A DNA stretch of 64,000 bases from Kitasatospora sp. SolWspMP-SS2h (GTDB lineage Bacteria > Actinomycetota > Actinomycetes > Streptomycetales > Streptomycetaceae): NCBI RefSeq assembly GCF_003259315.1, contig NZ_QLLT01000009.1, positions 186,001 to 250,000 of the forward strand, read 5' to 3'. Below the pieces are notes generated by a model. That model was not told the DNA's origin and ran no database searches. It was given only the letters and a program-made list of their open reading frames with translations. Made by a program: the position numbers and the translations under genes. Below, piece after piece: positions 49,737 to 57,502 of this stretch. How positions within the stretch are numbered: position 1 is the first letter of the stretch; each line of letters starts with the position of its first letter.

Positions 49737-49777
49737 AGCCCCCTGCCCGGCGCAACGACGCCCCGGCCCAGGGGGCT
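49737..49777 (+). terminator. Hairpin downstream of gpmA
   Basis: AGCCCCCTG (49737-49745) pairs with CAGGGGGCT (49769-49777); an inner GCCCGGCG/CGCCCCGGC pairing may extend the stem. It starts 28 bp after the gpmA stop in the 307-bp gap, whose other recognisable content is the DasR-like site and the LPMO leader. Confidence 0.7.
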
Positions 49778-49868
49778 GTTCCGTGTCCGCCGCGAGGGGG
49801 ACGCTCCCGTATGGAAAGAGCTGTCGAATCGTCAACAAGCTTGCGGTAAAGCCTGGTTAAGGTTTTCG

Positions 49869-49884
49869 AATGGTTCAGACCATT
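49869..49884. promoter_or_regulatory. DasR-box-like site AATGGTTCAGACCATT upstream of the LPMO gene
   Basis: The arms AATGGT/ACCATT are perfect around a TCAG spacer. The TGGTnnnnACCA core and spacing resemble the dre element of DasR, which represses chitin-use genes in Streptomyces until aminosugar phosphates accumulate. It lies 132 bp upstream of the LPMO start. Confidence 0.6.
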
Positions 49885-50015
49885 GACGGGGGGAAGGCGC
49901 GCTCCTAGCGTGGAACCACTGTCGGCGTGGGCATGACAATCTTGGTCGCCCCCCACGCGACCCCCTTCCGCGTGCCCACGGCCGTGCACTCCATCCACCC
50001 CCACGGAGGAGCACC

Positions 50016-50606
50016 ATGCGCAAGCGCAACATCCTGGCGGTCGGCTTCGCCGCCGCCGCGGCGGTCCTGGCCACCGCCCTCCCGGCCAGCTCGCACGGGT
50101 ACATCACGACGCCGCCCAGCCGGGCGGGGCTGTGCGGTGCCGGCGTGGTGAAGAAGTGCGGCGACATCCAGTGGGAGCCGCAGAGCGTCGAGGGACCCAA
50201 GGGCTTCCCGGCCGCCGGGCCCGCCGACGGCAAGCTGTGCGCGGGCGCGGACGCGCGCTGGGCGCAACTGGACGACCCCCGGGGCGGCGGCTGGCCGACC
50301 ACCAGGGTCACCGCCGGGCAGCAGCTGACGCTGACCTGGAGCATCGAGGCGCGGCACGCCACCACCTCGTTCCGGTACTTCCTCACCAAGCCGGGCTACG
50401 ACGCCACCACCAAGCTGACCAGGTCGAACCTGAACCTGACCCCGTTCCTGACCGTGCCGATGGGCGGCAAGCAGCCCCCGGCCACGCTCAGCCACACCGC
50501 GACCCTGCCCGCCGGGCTGACCGGCCACCAGGTGATCCTGGCGGTCTGGGACATCGCGGACACCGGCAACGCCTTCTACCAGTGCATGGACGTCAACTTC
50601 TCCTGA
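50016..50606 (+). CDS. Secreted AA10 lytic polysaccharide monooxygenase
   Basis: 196 residues from an ATG at 50016 after GGAGGAGC. The signal peptide (1-26, ending ALPASS) leaves mature His27 (HGYITTPPSRAGLC) at the N-terminus, which with a second His in SIEARHATTSFRYFLTKPGYD forms the copper histidine brace. Paired Cys (LCGAGVVKKCGDIQWEPQSVE; KLCAGADARWAQLDD; FYQCMDVNFS) are typical of the family. It oxidatively cleaves chitin or cellulose. The DasR-like site upstream favours chitin. There is no carbohydrate-binding module. Confidence 0.95.
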   Translation: MRKRNILAVGFAAAAAVLATALPASSHGYITTPPSRAGLCGAGVVKKCGDIQWEPQSVEGPKGFPAAGPADGKLCAGADARWAQLDDPRGGGWPTTRVTAGQQLTLTWSIEARHATTSFRYFLTKPGYDATTKLTRSNLNLTPFLTVPMGGKQPPATLSHTATLPAGLTGHQVILAVWDIADTGNAFYQCMDVNFS

Positions 50607-50652
50607 CACCCGGAAGGCCCCCGGCACCCGGCGGGAGCCGGGGAGCACGGCA

Positions 50653-50696
50653 GGACGGCCGGGCCGCCCCTCGCGGGAGGGGCGGCCCGGCCGTCC
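50653..50696. terminator. Strong bidirectional terminator, 20-bp perfect stem
   Basis: 50653-50672 and 50677-50696 are exact complements around a GCGG loop, between the convergent LPMO and Cys-rich peptide genes (13 bp from the latter's stop). Confidence 0.85.
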
Positions 50697-50709
50697 GTCG
50701 TGCGCGGGC

Positions 50710-50889
50710 TCAGTGGCCGCCGCAGCAGCCGCCGGTCACGCCGCCGCACTGGCAGGGCGAGCCGGACTGGCAGCCGCAGCCGCAGCCCGGGCCGCAGCCG
50801 CAGCCGGCGGCCAGCACCGGCAGCAGCCGCGCGGCGGCCGGGGCCACCGGGTGCGGCGGGGGAGTGGTCGGGGTGCCGGTGGTCTTCAT
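50710..50889 (-). CDS. Cysteine-rich 59-residue peptide
   Basis: 59 residues from an ATG at 50889 with GGAGG 7 nt upstream. The N-terminal half is Pro/Thr/Ala-rich (TTGTPTTPPPHPVAPAAARLLPV). The C-terminal half, with GCGCGPGCGCGCQSGSPC, then CQCGGVTGGCCGGH, has nine Cys in about 30 residues plus a terminal His. There is no signal peptide or membrane span. The composition fits a metal-binding (metallothionein-like) peptide or a ribosomally made precursor peptide; neither family is recognised. Its strong ribosome site, 9-bp inverted repeat upstream and terminator suggest a real gene. Confidence 0.7.
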   Translation of the reverse strand: MKTTGTPTTPPPHPVAPAAARLLPVLAAGCGCGPGCGCGCQSGSPCQCGGVTGGCCGGH

Positions 50890-50960
50890 CGGGCTGCCTC
50901 CTCGTCCGGGCGGTGCCGGGCGAGCCGAAGCAGCCGCCCGTCCCTCCGAGTGAAACCCCA

Positions 50961-50981
50961 CCGTTGACGACACGTCAACGG
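50961..50981. promoter_or_regulatory. Inverted repeat CCGTTGACG-ACA-CGTCAACGG
   Basis: Perfect 9-bp arms (50961-50969 and 50973-50981) lie between the phoU stop (51040) and the Cys-rich peptide start (50889), both on the minus strand. It could be a phoU terminator or an operator/promoter element for the peptide gene. Confidence 0.5.
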
Positions 50982-51039
50982 GCGCGCGGAGGCTGGTGGT
51001 TCCGCAGCCGTGCGCCCCCTCGCCGGACCCGGCGGACGG

Positions 51040-51714
51040 TTACTCGGCGGACTCCGCGGTGGCTACGAAGTCGGCCACGTGCTCGCCGGTGACCAGGTAC
51101 ACCACCCGCTTGGCGACCGAGACGGCGTGGTCCGCGAAGCGCTCGTAGTAGCGGCCGACCAGGGTGACGTCCACCGCGGTCTCGATGCCGTGGTGCCAGC
51201 GGTCGTCCAGCAGGTGCGAGAACAGCTCGCGGTGCAGGGCGTCGATCGCGTCGTCGTCCGCCTCCAGCTCCAGCGCCTTGTCGACGTCCTTGGTGGCGAT
51301 CACCAGGCCGGCCTTGGCGACCAGCCGCTGGGCGAGCTGCCCCATCTCCAGCACGATCGGGTGCAGGTCGAGCGGGACGGCGGTCTCCGGGTAGCGCAGC
51401 CGCGCGACCTTGGCGACGTGCCGGGCCAGGTCGCCGCAGCGCTCCAGGTCGGCGCTCATCCGCAGCGAGGTGACCACGATCCGCAGGTCGGTGGCGACCG
51501 GCTGCTGGCGGGCCAGCAGGTCGATCGCGCGGTTCTCCAGGCCGTGGTGCAGCTCGTTGATCCTCTCGTCGGCGGCGATCACGCCCTCCGCCAGGGCGAG
51601 GTCCGCGTCCAGCAGGGCCGTGGTGGCCCGTCCCATCGCCGAGCCGACCAGGCGGGCCATCTCGACCAGGCTGTCGCTGATCGAGTCGAGTTCCTCGTGG
51701 TACGCGTCGCGCAT
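51040..51714 (-). CDS. phoU: Phosphate signalling regulator PhoU
   Basis: 224 residues from an ATG at 51714 with GGAGGAGAA upstream. Two PhoU three-helix repeats are visible (about 5-105 and 110-215), each with the E/DxxxD metal motif: LDADLALAEGVIAADERINELHHGLE, RMSADLERCGDLARHVAKVARLR, and YYERFADHAVSVAKRVVYLVTGE. PhoU negatively controls the PhoR-PhoP response together with the phosphate transporter. It is divergent from phoR with a shared promoter region. Confidence 0.95.
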   Translation of the reverse strand: MRDAYHEELDSISDSLVEMARLVGSAMGRATTALLDADLALAEGVIAADERINELHHGLENRAIDLLARQQPVATDLRIVVTSLRMSADLERCGDLARHVAKVARLRYPETAVPLDLHPIVLEMGQLAQRLVAKAGLVIATKDVDKALELEADDDAIDALHRELFSHLLDDRWHHGIETAVDVTLVGRYYERFADHAVSVAKRVVYLVTGEHVADFVATAESAE

Positions 51715-51897
51715 GCGCTCTTCTCCTCCAGTACCGGTGTCGGTGGCGGTGCCGACCGGACGCCCCGGACCGACCCGCCGGAGGGGCGGGCGGCGCGGGC
51801 GGCCGCTGCTGGTGGCGCGAATGGTAGCCGCGTCACCGCCCACACGGGCTTGCCCGGCCCAGACTGAGCCGTTCGGGCGACCTGCCACGGCCGCTGC

Positions 51898-51926
51898 GGT
51901 GAATCGGCGGCAGCGTGAAGGTGAAT
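51898..51926. promoter_or_regulatory. PHO-box-like repeats in the phoU/phoR divergent promoter
   Basis: GGTGAAT occurs at 51898-51904 and again at 51920-51926, exactly 22 bp (two 11-bp units) apart, with CGTGAAG between. On the minus strand this is ATTCACC, the type of 7-nt repeat in 11-bp direct repeat units bound by PhoP in Streptomyces (GTTCACC consensus). It lies 75 bp before the phoR start. Confidence 0.65.
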
Positions 51927-52000
51927 TCTCGGCAACGTCAGGCCGATGCCTTGATCGCACCCTTACGGAGCCCGCCCGGGCACCATTTACGCTGACAGGC

Positions 52001-53260
52001 ATGGACGTGAACGTGGCCGCCGCCGCTGCCTGCGCCATAGCCGGGCTCGGCGTCGGCCTCACCGCCTCCATCGCCTTCCGTTGGAGCGAGCGCGACCAGG
52101 GCAGGGGCAAGGGCGGCAGGACCAGCAGGAACACAGCGCCGGAACCCGACCAGGAGCCGGCCCTCCCCCCGGGAGTGGACACCGTGCTCTCGGTGCTCCG
52201 CTCCTGCGCGATCGTGCTCGGCGAGGGCGACGAGGTGGTCAAGGCCTCCTCCGCCGCCTACTCGATGGGCCTGGTCCGCGGCGGCCGGGTGGCCGTCGAC
52301 CGGATGCTGTCGGTGGCCCGCTCCACCCGGCGGGACGGCGAGATCCGGCAGATCGAGCTGGAGCTGACCCGCCCCGGCGCGGCGGCCCGCACCGCCGAGC
52401 CGCTCGCGGTGTCGGTCCGGGTCGCCCCGCTGGGCTCCCGGCTGGTGCTGGTGCTGGTCGAGGACCGCACCGAGCGCCGCCGGATCGAGGCGATCCGCCG
52501 CGACTTCGTGGCGAACGTCTCGCACGAGCTGAAGACCCCGGTCGGCGCGCTCTCGCTGCTGTCCGAGGCCGTCGCGGACGCTTCCGACGACCCGGAGGCG
52601 GTGCAGCGCTTCGCCGGCCGGATGCAGGTGGAGGCCACCCGGCTGGCCAGCCTGGTGCAGGAGATCATCGACCTGTCCCGGGTCCAGGACGACCAGCTCA
52701 AGGTCGACCCGGAGCCGGTCGCGGTGGACGAGCTGATCGCCGAGGCGATCGACCGCTGCCGGCAGACCGCCGCCGCCAAGCAGATCGTCATCGCGGCGGG
52801 CGGCACCACCGGCCTCTACCTGGTCGGCAACCGCGGCCAACTGGCCGCCGCCCTCGGCAACCTGGTGGAGAACGCGGTCAACTACAGCCCGCCGCGCACC
52901 AGGGTCGCCCTCGCCACCCGCCGGATCTCCAGCGCCGCGGCACTGGGCGAGGCGGACGGCGAACTGATCGAGATCTCGGTGACCGACCAGGGCATCGGCA
53001 TCTCGGAGAAGGACCGCGAGCGGATCTTCGAACGCTTCTACCGGGTGGACCCCGCCCGCTCCCGCCTCACCGGTGGCACCGGCCTCGGCCTGTCCATCGT
53101 CAAGCACGTCGCCGCCTCGCACCGCGGCACCGTGTCGGTCTGGAGCGTCGAGGGCCAGGGCTCCACCTTCACTCTGCGGCTCCCCGCCGGGCAGGCCCCG
53201 GTCGAGGACCCCGAAAACCACGCAGCAACCACACTTCCTGCCCCGGAGGCCCGATCGTGA
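52001..53260 (+). CDS. phoR: Phosphate-sensing histidine kinase PhoR
   Basis: 419 residues from an ATG at 52001. One N-terminal membrane helix (5-26), a PAS-like region (about 55-150), the dimerisation/phosphoacceptor domain with DFVANVSHELKTPVGALSLLSEAV (His near 175), and the HATPase domain with LGNLVENAVNYSPPRTRVAL, DQGIGISEKDRERIFERFYRVDPARSR and GGTGLGLSIVKHVA. It phosphorylates PhoP under phosphate limitation. The stop overlaps the phoP start (GTGA). Confidence 0.95.
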   Translation: MDVNVAAAAACAIAGLGVGLTASIAFRWSERDQGRGKGGRTSRNTAPEPDQEPALPPGVDTVLSVLRSCAIVLGEGDEVVKASSAAYSMGLVRGGRVAVDRMLSVARSTRRDGEIRQIELELTRPGAAARTAEPLAVSVRVAPLGSRLVLVLVEDRTERRRIEAIRRDFVANVSHELKTPVGALSLLSEAVADASDDPEAVQRFAGRMQVEATRLASLVQEIIDLSRVQDDQLKVDPEPVAVDELIAEAIDRCRQTAAAKQIVIAAGGTTGLYLVGNRGQLAAALGNLVENAVNYSPPRTRVALATRRISSAAALGEADGELIEISVTDQGIGISEKDRERIFERFYRVDPARSRLTGGTGLGLSIVKHVAASHRGTVSVWSVEGQGSTFTLRLPAGQAPVEDPENHAATTLPAPEARS

Positions 53261-53949
53261 CCCGAGTACTGGTGGTCGAGGACGAGGAGTCGTTCAGCGA
53301 CGCCCTGTCGTACATGCTCCGCAAGGAGGGCTTCGAGGTGGCGGTCGCCGCCACCGGCCCCGACGCGCTGGAGCAGTTCGAGCGCAACGGAGCCGACCTC
53401 GTCCTGCTCGACCTGATGCTGCCCGGCCTGCCCGGCACCGAGGTCTGCCGCCAGCTGCGGGTCCGCTCCAACGTCCCGGTGATCATGGTCACCGCGAAGG
53501 ACAGCGAGATCGACAAGGTGGTCGGCCTGGAGATAGGAGCCGACGACTACGTCACCAAGCCGTACTCCACCCGCGAGCTGGTCGCCCGCATCCGCGCGGT
53601 GCTCCGCCGCCGCGGCGAGGACGGCGGCGGCGACGGCGCGGCCGCCCCGGGCGCGCTGGAGGCCGGGCCGGTCCGGATGGACGTCGACCGGCACGTCGTG
53701 ACGGTGGACGGCGCCAAGGTCGACCTGCCGCTCAAGGAGTTCGACCTGCTGGAGATGCTGCTGCGCAACGCGGGCCGGGTGCTGACCCGGATGCAGCTGA
53801 TCGACCGGGTCTGGGGCGCGGACTACGTCGGCGACACCAAGACCCTGGACGTCCACGTCAAGCGCCTGCGGGCGAAGATCGAGCCGGACCCGGGCGCCCC
53901 GCGCTACCTGGTCACGGTCCGTGGCCTGGGCTACAAGTTCGAGCCGTAG
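53257..53949 (+). CDS. phoP: Phosphate-response regulator PhoP
   Basis: 230-residue OmpR-type regulator from a GTG at 53257 that overlaps the phoR stop, with GGAGG upstream. The receiver has VLVVEDEESFSDALSYML, the phosphoacceptor in LVLLDLMLPGLPG (Asp near 49), the VTAKD Thr/Lys segment and YVTKPYSTRELVARI. The winged-helix domain has LPLKEFDLLEMLLRNAGRVLTRMQLIDRVWG and TLDVHVKRLRAKIE. It activates phosphate-starvation genes and represses much of nitrogen and secondary metabolism in Streptomyces. Confidence 0.95.
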   Translation: MTRVLVVEDEESFSDALSYMLRKEGFEVAVAATGPDALEQFERNGADLVLLDLMLPGLPGTEVCRQLRVRSNVPVIMVTAKDSEIDKVVGLEIGADDYVTKPYSTRELVARIRAVLRRRGEDGGGDGAAAPGALEAGPVRMDVDRHVVTVDGAKVDLPLKEFDLLEMLLRNAGRVLTRMQLIDRVWGADYVGDTKTLDVHVKRLRAKIEPDPGAPRYLVTVRGLGYKFEP

Positions 53950-53985
53950 ACCGCGACGCGCCGGTGGCGCACCGGCACAGCACGG

Positions 53986-54017
53986 AGGAGGGGCCCCGCC
54001 GCGGCGGGGCCCCTCCT
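53986..54017. terminator. Bidirectional terminator, 15-bp perfect stem
   Basis: AGGAGGGGCCCCGCC (53986-54000) / GGCGGGGCCCCTCCT (54003-54017), between the convergent phoP and lipoprotein genes. Confidence 0.85.
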
Positions 54018-54042
54018 GCTGTTCCGTGCGTGCGCCGCCGGG

Positions 54043-54732
54043 TCAGCCGGCCGTGGCCGAGCCGGACGGGGCGGCCGGGGCGCTCGCCGAGCCGGTGGCC
54101 CCGGCGGAGGGCGAGGTCGAGGCGCCCGCGGAGGGCGAGGTGGAGGCGCCCGCGGAGACGGAGGCACCCGCGGAGGCGGAGGCGCTCGCGGCGGGGGAGG
54201 CCGGGGCGGAGGGGGACGCCTTCGCCGGGCCGTAGCCCTCGTACAGGCCGTCGGCCGGCTGCACGTTGGCGTTGGTGGAGACCTCGCCGGCGTTCTTGAA
54301 GGTGAAGGTCGTCTTGACGTAGCCGCCGACCGACACGTCCGCGTTCGGCACCGCGGCGAGCGGGCCGCCCTCGGCCCCGAGCAGCACCGACTCGCCGGGC
54401 GCGAGCGTGATGCCGTCGACCGGGGCGCCGCTCTTGTCGGTCAGCTTGGCGGCGGTGTCGCCGACCTTCAGGGAGGTCAGCACCTCCGGGCCGTCACCGG
54501 TGTTGGCGACGTTGACCGTGACGTTCGCCGGGCCGGTGTACTCGCCGGCCGTCCCCCCGGGGGTGACCACGACGATGTTGTTGAGCCTGACGTCGCTCCC
54601 GATGGCCGTCGCCGCGTTGTCCGGCTTGATCTGCAGCGTGCTCGCGTCGTTGCCCGCGGCGCAGGCCGCCAGCGGGACGATCGCGGCGAGGACGATGGCG
54701 GCGACAGCGCCGCGTCGAAGGCTCCGGCTCAC
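54043..54732 (-). CDS. Lipoprotein of unknown function
   Basis: 229 residues. The signal peptide carries the lipobox LAAC (Cys24). The mature part (about 30-160) is a beta-sandwich-like domain with [52 protein letters not shown] and [17 protein letters not shown], resembling copper-chaperone or DUF461-like secreted domains but lacking their Met/His motif. A long Ala/Ser tail ([14 protein letters not shown]) ends it. It sits between phoP and carD with divergent transcription toward carD. Confidence 0.85.
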   Translation of the reverse strand: MSRSLRRGAVAAIVLAAIVPLAACAAGNDASTLQIKPDNAATAIGSDVRLNNIVVVTPGGTAGEYTGPANVTVNVANTGDGPEVLTSLKVGDTAAKLTDKSGAPVDGITLAPGESVLLGAEGGPLAAVPNADVSVGGYVKTTFTFKNAGEVSTNANVQPADGLYEGYGPAKASPSAPASPAASASASAGASVSAGASTSPSAGASTSPSAGATGSASAPAAPSGSATAG

Positions 54733-55107
54733 GGCGGCGACTTCTCCTTGATGGGGGGACGATCCAGCGGAAAACGGATCACGGTCGGTGGTCGAGGGTC
54801 AGACTACCGACCACACATATCCGCCTCTCACGGGGTGGCCCCGTGTCGCGGTCCGATCACGATCCGGGGCGCCCGGCGCGCCGGGGGCAAAAACTCAAGA
54901 TCCAACCATGGTTTCGGAGTCGTGACCAGAGGTTTCACCGCGCGGTCAGACCGCCTCCGACCTGCGGGAAGCCCTGATCGAACACCGGTCGCAGCATGCG
55001 ACCGGGGTGGTTGTCAAGCCCTGGGACCGGCCCTGACCTGCGAAAACGCCCTTCGAGTCAGCAGAAAAGCGTGTTATTCTGGAAAGCCACGGAAGGGGTC
55101 CTGTCAC
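54733..55107. promoter_or_regulatory. Divergent promoter region lipoprotein / carD
   Basis: The 375-bp gap has no gene. A plausible carD promoter is TTCGAG (55052-55057), 17 bp, TATTCT (55075-55080), which leaves a 28-nt leader with GGAAGGGG before the ATG. The AT-richer stretch around 54892-54915 (CAAAAACTCAAGATCC) may belong to the lipoprotein promoter. Confidence 0.45.
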
Positions 55108-55590
55108 ATGACGTTCAAGGTTGGCGACACGGTGGTCTACCCCCATCACGGGGCTGCGCTGATCGAGGCCATCGAAACTCGCCAGATCAAAGGTGTGGAC
55201 AAGACCTACCTGGTGCTGAAGGTGCAGCAGGGAGATCTGACGCTTCGCGTGCCCGCGGAGAACGCCGAGTTCGTCGGCGTCCGCGACGTGGTGGGCCAAG
55301 AGGGCCTGGACCGCGTCTTCGAGGTGCTCCGGGCACCGTACACCGAAGAACCCACCAACTGGTCTCGCCGGTACAAGGCGAACCTCGAGAAGCTCGCGTC
55401 CGGCGATGTGATCAAGGTCGCAGAGGTCGTCCGCGACCTGTGGCGCCGCGAGCGCGAGCGCGGCCTGTCCGCCGGTGAGAAGCGGATGCTGGCCAAGGCC
55501 CGGCAGATCCTGGTGAGCGAGCTGGCGCTCGCCGAGAACACCAACGAGGACAAGGCCGAGACGCTGCTCGACGAGGTCCTCGCCTCCTGA
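55108..55590 (+). CDS. carD: CarD-family RNA polymerase-binding transcription factor
   Basis: 160 residues. The N-terminal RNA polymerase-interaction domain ([37 protein letters not shown], 3-39) is followed by the helical DNA-binding domain with [61 protein letters not shown]. The Trp in NWSRR is the conserved wedge residue. CarD stabilises the open complex at vegetative promoters. It precedes ispD as is usual. Confidence 0.96.
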   Translation: MTFKVGDTVVYPHHGAALIEAIETRQIKGVDKTYLVLKVQQGDLTLRVPAENAEFVGVRDVVGQEGLDRVFEVLRAPYTEEPTNWSRRYKANLEKLASGDVIKVAEVVRDLWRRERERGLSAGEKRMLAKARQILVSELALAENTNEDKAETLLDEVLAS

Positions 55591-55602
55591 GCAGTGCGAC
55601 GC

Positions 55603-55638
55603 AGCGCCCGGTGGTGCCCGAACGGCACCTCGGGCGCT
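55603..55638 (+). terminator. Two-part hairpin downstream of carD
   Basis: AGCGCCCG (55603-55610) pairs with CGGGCGCT (55631-55638) and encloses GGTGCC (55613-55618) pairing with GGCACC (55624-55629), 12 bp after the carD stop. Confidence 0.7.
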
Positions 55639-55777
55639 TCGCCATGCCCGGAAGGGGTGGGTGGCATGGCGGGGCCACGGGCGCGGTTCCACTAACGTGC
55701 AGTCAGGAAGGGGGCCTGCCCGCTCGCGGTATCCGCGCTCGGCACGGGCCATACCCATCACACCCGAGGAGCCAAAC

Positions 55778-56512
55778 CTGAACGCCTCAGCACAGCTCGC
55801 GGCAGCGGTCGTCCCGGCCGCCGGGCGCGGCGAGCGACTCGGCCCCGGCGCCCCCAAGGCGCTGCGCGAACTCGGCGGCGTCCCGCTGCTGGTGCACGCC
55901 GTCCGGGCGCTGGCCCGCAGCCGGGCGGTCGGCCTGGTGGTGGTGTGCGCCCCGCCGGACGGGGTGGCCGAGGTCGTCTCGCTGCTGGACAGCCACGGCC
56001 TGGACGGCAAGGACGTCCGGGTGGTGCCCGGCGGCGCCAGCCGGCAGGAGTCGGTGCGGCTCGGCCTGGCCGCGGTCCCCGCCGGGACGCGGGTGGTGCT
56101 GGTGCACGACGCGGCCCGCCCGCTGGTGCCGGTCGAGGTGGTGGACGCGGTGGCCGCCGCCGTGCGCGCCGGGGCCGCGGCGGTGGTGCCCGCGGTGCCG
56201 CTGGCCGACACCGTCAAGCGGGTCGAGCCGCAGCCGTCCGGCCCCGAGCCGGTGCTGGACACGCCCGACCGCTCCACCCTGCGCGCGGTGCAGACCCCGC
56301 AGGGCTTCGACCTGCCCGGGCTGGTCGCCGCGCACGAGCGGGCGCTCGCCGAGGGCGCCGAGGTGACCGACGACGCCGGGCTGATCGAGCGCTTCGGCGG
56401 CCGGGTGGTCGTGGTGCCCGGCCACGAGGAGGCGTTCAAGGTCACCCGCCCGCTGGACCTCGTGCTCGCCGAGGCCGTGCTCGCCCGCCGGAGGGCCACC
56501 GATGGCTACTGA
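55778..56512 (+). CDS. ispD: 2-C-methyl-D-erythritol 4-phosphate cytidylyltransferase
   Basis: About 244 residues. It makes CDP-ME in the MEP isoprenoid pathway. The CTP-binding signature is [24 protein letters not shown], followed by [77 protein letters not shown]. The start is uncertain: GAGGAG is 6 nt upstream of a CTG at 55778, while the nearest canonical in-frame starts (GTG 55697, ATG 55661) lack a ribosome site and add unrelated sequence. It overlaps ispF by 11 nt. Confidence 0.93.
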   Translation: MNASAQLAAAVVPAAGRGERLGPGAPKALRELGGVPLLVHAVRALARSRAVGLVVVCAPPDGVAEVVSLLDSHGLDGKDVRVVPGGASRQESVRLGLAAVPAGTRVVLVHDAARPLVPVEVVDAVAAAVRAGAAAVVPAVPLADTVKRVEPQPSGPEPVLDTPDRSTLRAVQTPQGFDLPGLVAAHERALAEGAEVTDDAGLIERFGGRVVVVPGHEEAFKVTRPLDLVLAEAVLARRRATDGY

Positions 56513-56996
56513 CCCGATCCTCCCCCGCGTCGGCATCGGCACCGACGTGCACGCCTTCGAGGTGGGCCGCCCGCTGCGGGTGGCCGGCCTGGACTGGCCC
56601 GGCGAGACCGGCCTGGCCGGGCACTCGGACGCCGACGTGGCCGCGCACGCCGCCTGCGACGCGCTGTTCTCCGCCGCCGGCCTCGGCGACCTGGGCGCGC
56701 ACTTCGGCACCTCCCGCCCCGAGTGGGCGGGCGCGGCCGGGGTCGCGCTGCTGGCCGAGGCGGCCCGCCTCGTCCGGGCGGCGGGCTTCGAGATCGGCAA
56801 CGTCGCCGTCCAGGTGATCGGCGTCCGCCCCAAGGTCGGCAAGCGCCGGGCCGAGGCCCAGGCCGCGCTGTCCGCCGCGGTCGGCGCCCCGGTCTCGGTC
56901 TCCGGCACCACCACCGACGGCCTCGGCCTGACCGGCCGCGCGGAGGGACTCGCCGCGATCGCCACGGCACTGGTCTACGAACGGCCCGCCGCATAG
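56502..56996 (+). CDS. ispF: 2-C-methyl-D-erythritol 2,4-cyclodiphosphate synthase
   Basis: 164 residues. The zinc/substrate motif is [13 protein letters not shown] (10-22, with Asp and His), followed by [32 protein letters not shown] and the C-terminal [23 protein letters not shown]. It converts CDP-MEP to ME-cPP, the step two after IspD in the pathway. The 11-nt overlap with ispD implies translational coupling; IspE is encoded elsewhere. Confidence 0.96.
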   Translation: MATDPILPRVGIGTDVHAFEVGRPLRVAGLDWPGETGLAGHSDADVAAHAACDALFSAAGLGDLGAHFGTSRPEWAGAAGVALLAEAARLVRAAGFEIGNVAVQVIGVRPKVGKRRAEAQAALSAAVGAPVSVSGTTTDGLGLTGRAEGLAAIATALVYERPAA

Positions 56997-57040
56997 CCTG
57001 AGTGCCGACAAGCCGTCAAGAACCAGGCACAGGAGGAGAC

Positions 57041-57436
57041 ATGGGCGTCGAACTCGGCGACAAGGTCGGGGCGCTGCTGGACGCGAAGAGCTACGCGGTG
57101 GTGTCCACCGTGCAGCCCGACGGCAGCCCGCAGTCCTCCGTGGTCTGGGTGAAGCGGGACGGCGACGACATCCTGTTCTCCACCGTGCAGGGCCGTCGCA
57201 AGCACCTCAACCTGGTGCGCGACCCGCGGGTCAGCCTGCTGGTCAACCCGGCGGACGACCCGTACACCTACTTCGAGGCGCGCGGCGAGGTCACCCTGAC
57301 CACCGAGGGCGGCCGGGAGCTGATCGACGAGCTGTCGCACAAGTACCGGGGCGAGGGCTACGGCTTCGACGGACCGGACGACGTCCGGGTGGTGATCCGG
57401 CTCAGCCCGCGCAAGATCGTCGGCAACATCGGCTGA
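57041..57436 (+). CDS. PPOX-class flavin/F420-dependent enzyme
   Basis: 131 residues from an ATG at 57041 after AGGAGGAGA. The split-barrel fold is indicated by YAVVSTVQPDGSPQSSVVWVKRDGDDILFST, RRKHLNLVRDPRVSLLVNPADDPYTYFEARGEVTL and ELSHKYRGEGYGFD. This is the TIGR03618-type F420-binding family of Actinobacteria. The substrate is unknown. It lies between ispF and cysS on the same strand. Confidence 0.88.
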   Translation: MGVELGDKVGALLDAKSYAVVSTVQPDGSPQSSVVWVKRDGDDILFSTVQGRRKHLNLVRDPRVSLLVNPADDPYTYFEARGEVTLTTEGGRELIDELSHKYRGEGYGFDGPDDVRVVIRLSPRKIVGNIG

Positions 57437-57502
57437 ACGCGGGCACGCCAAAGGGGCCGGAAGGTGGCGGGGCACCCCCCGCCGCCCACTACCCTGGTCG
57501 CT

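Noticed and set aside
54748..55107. In-frame extension of carD upstream to 54748
   Set aside because: The extra residues do not resemble CarD, and the ATG at 55108 gives the family length of about 160.
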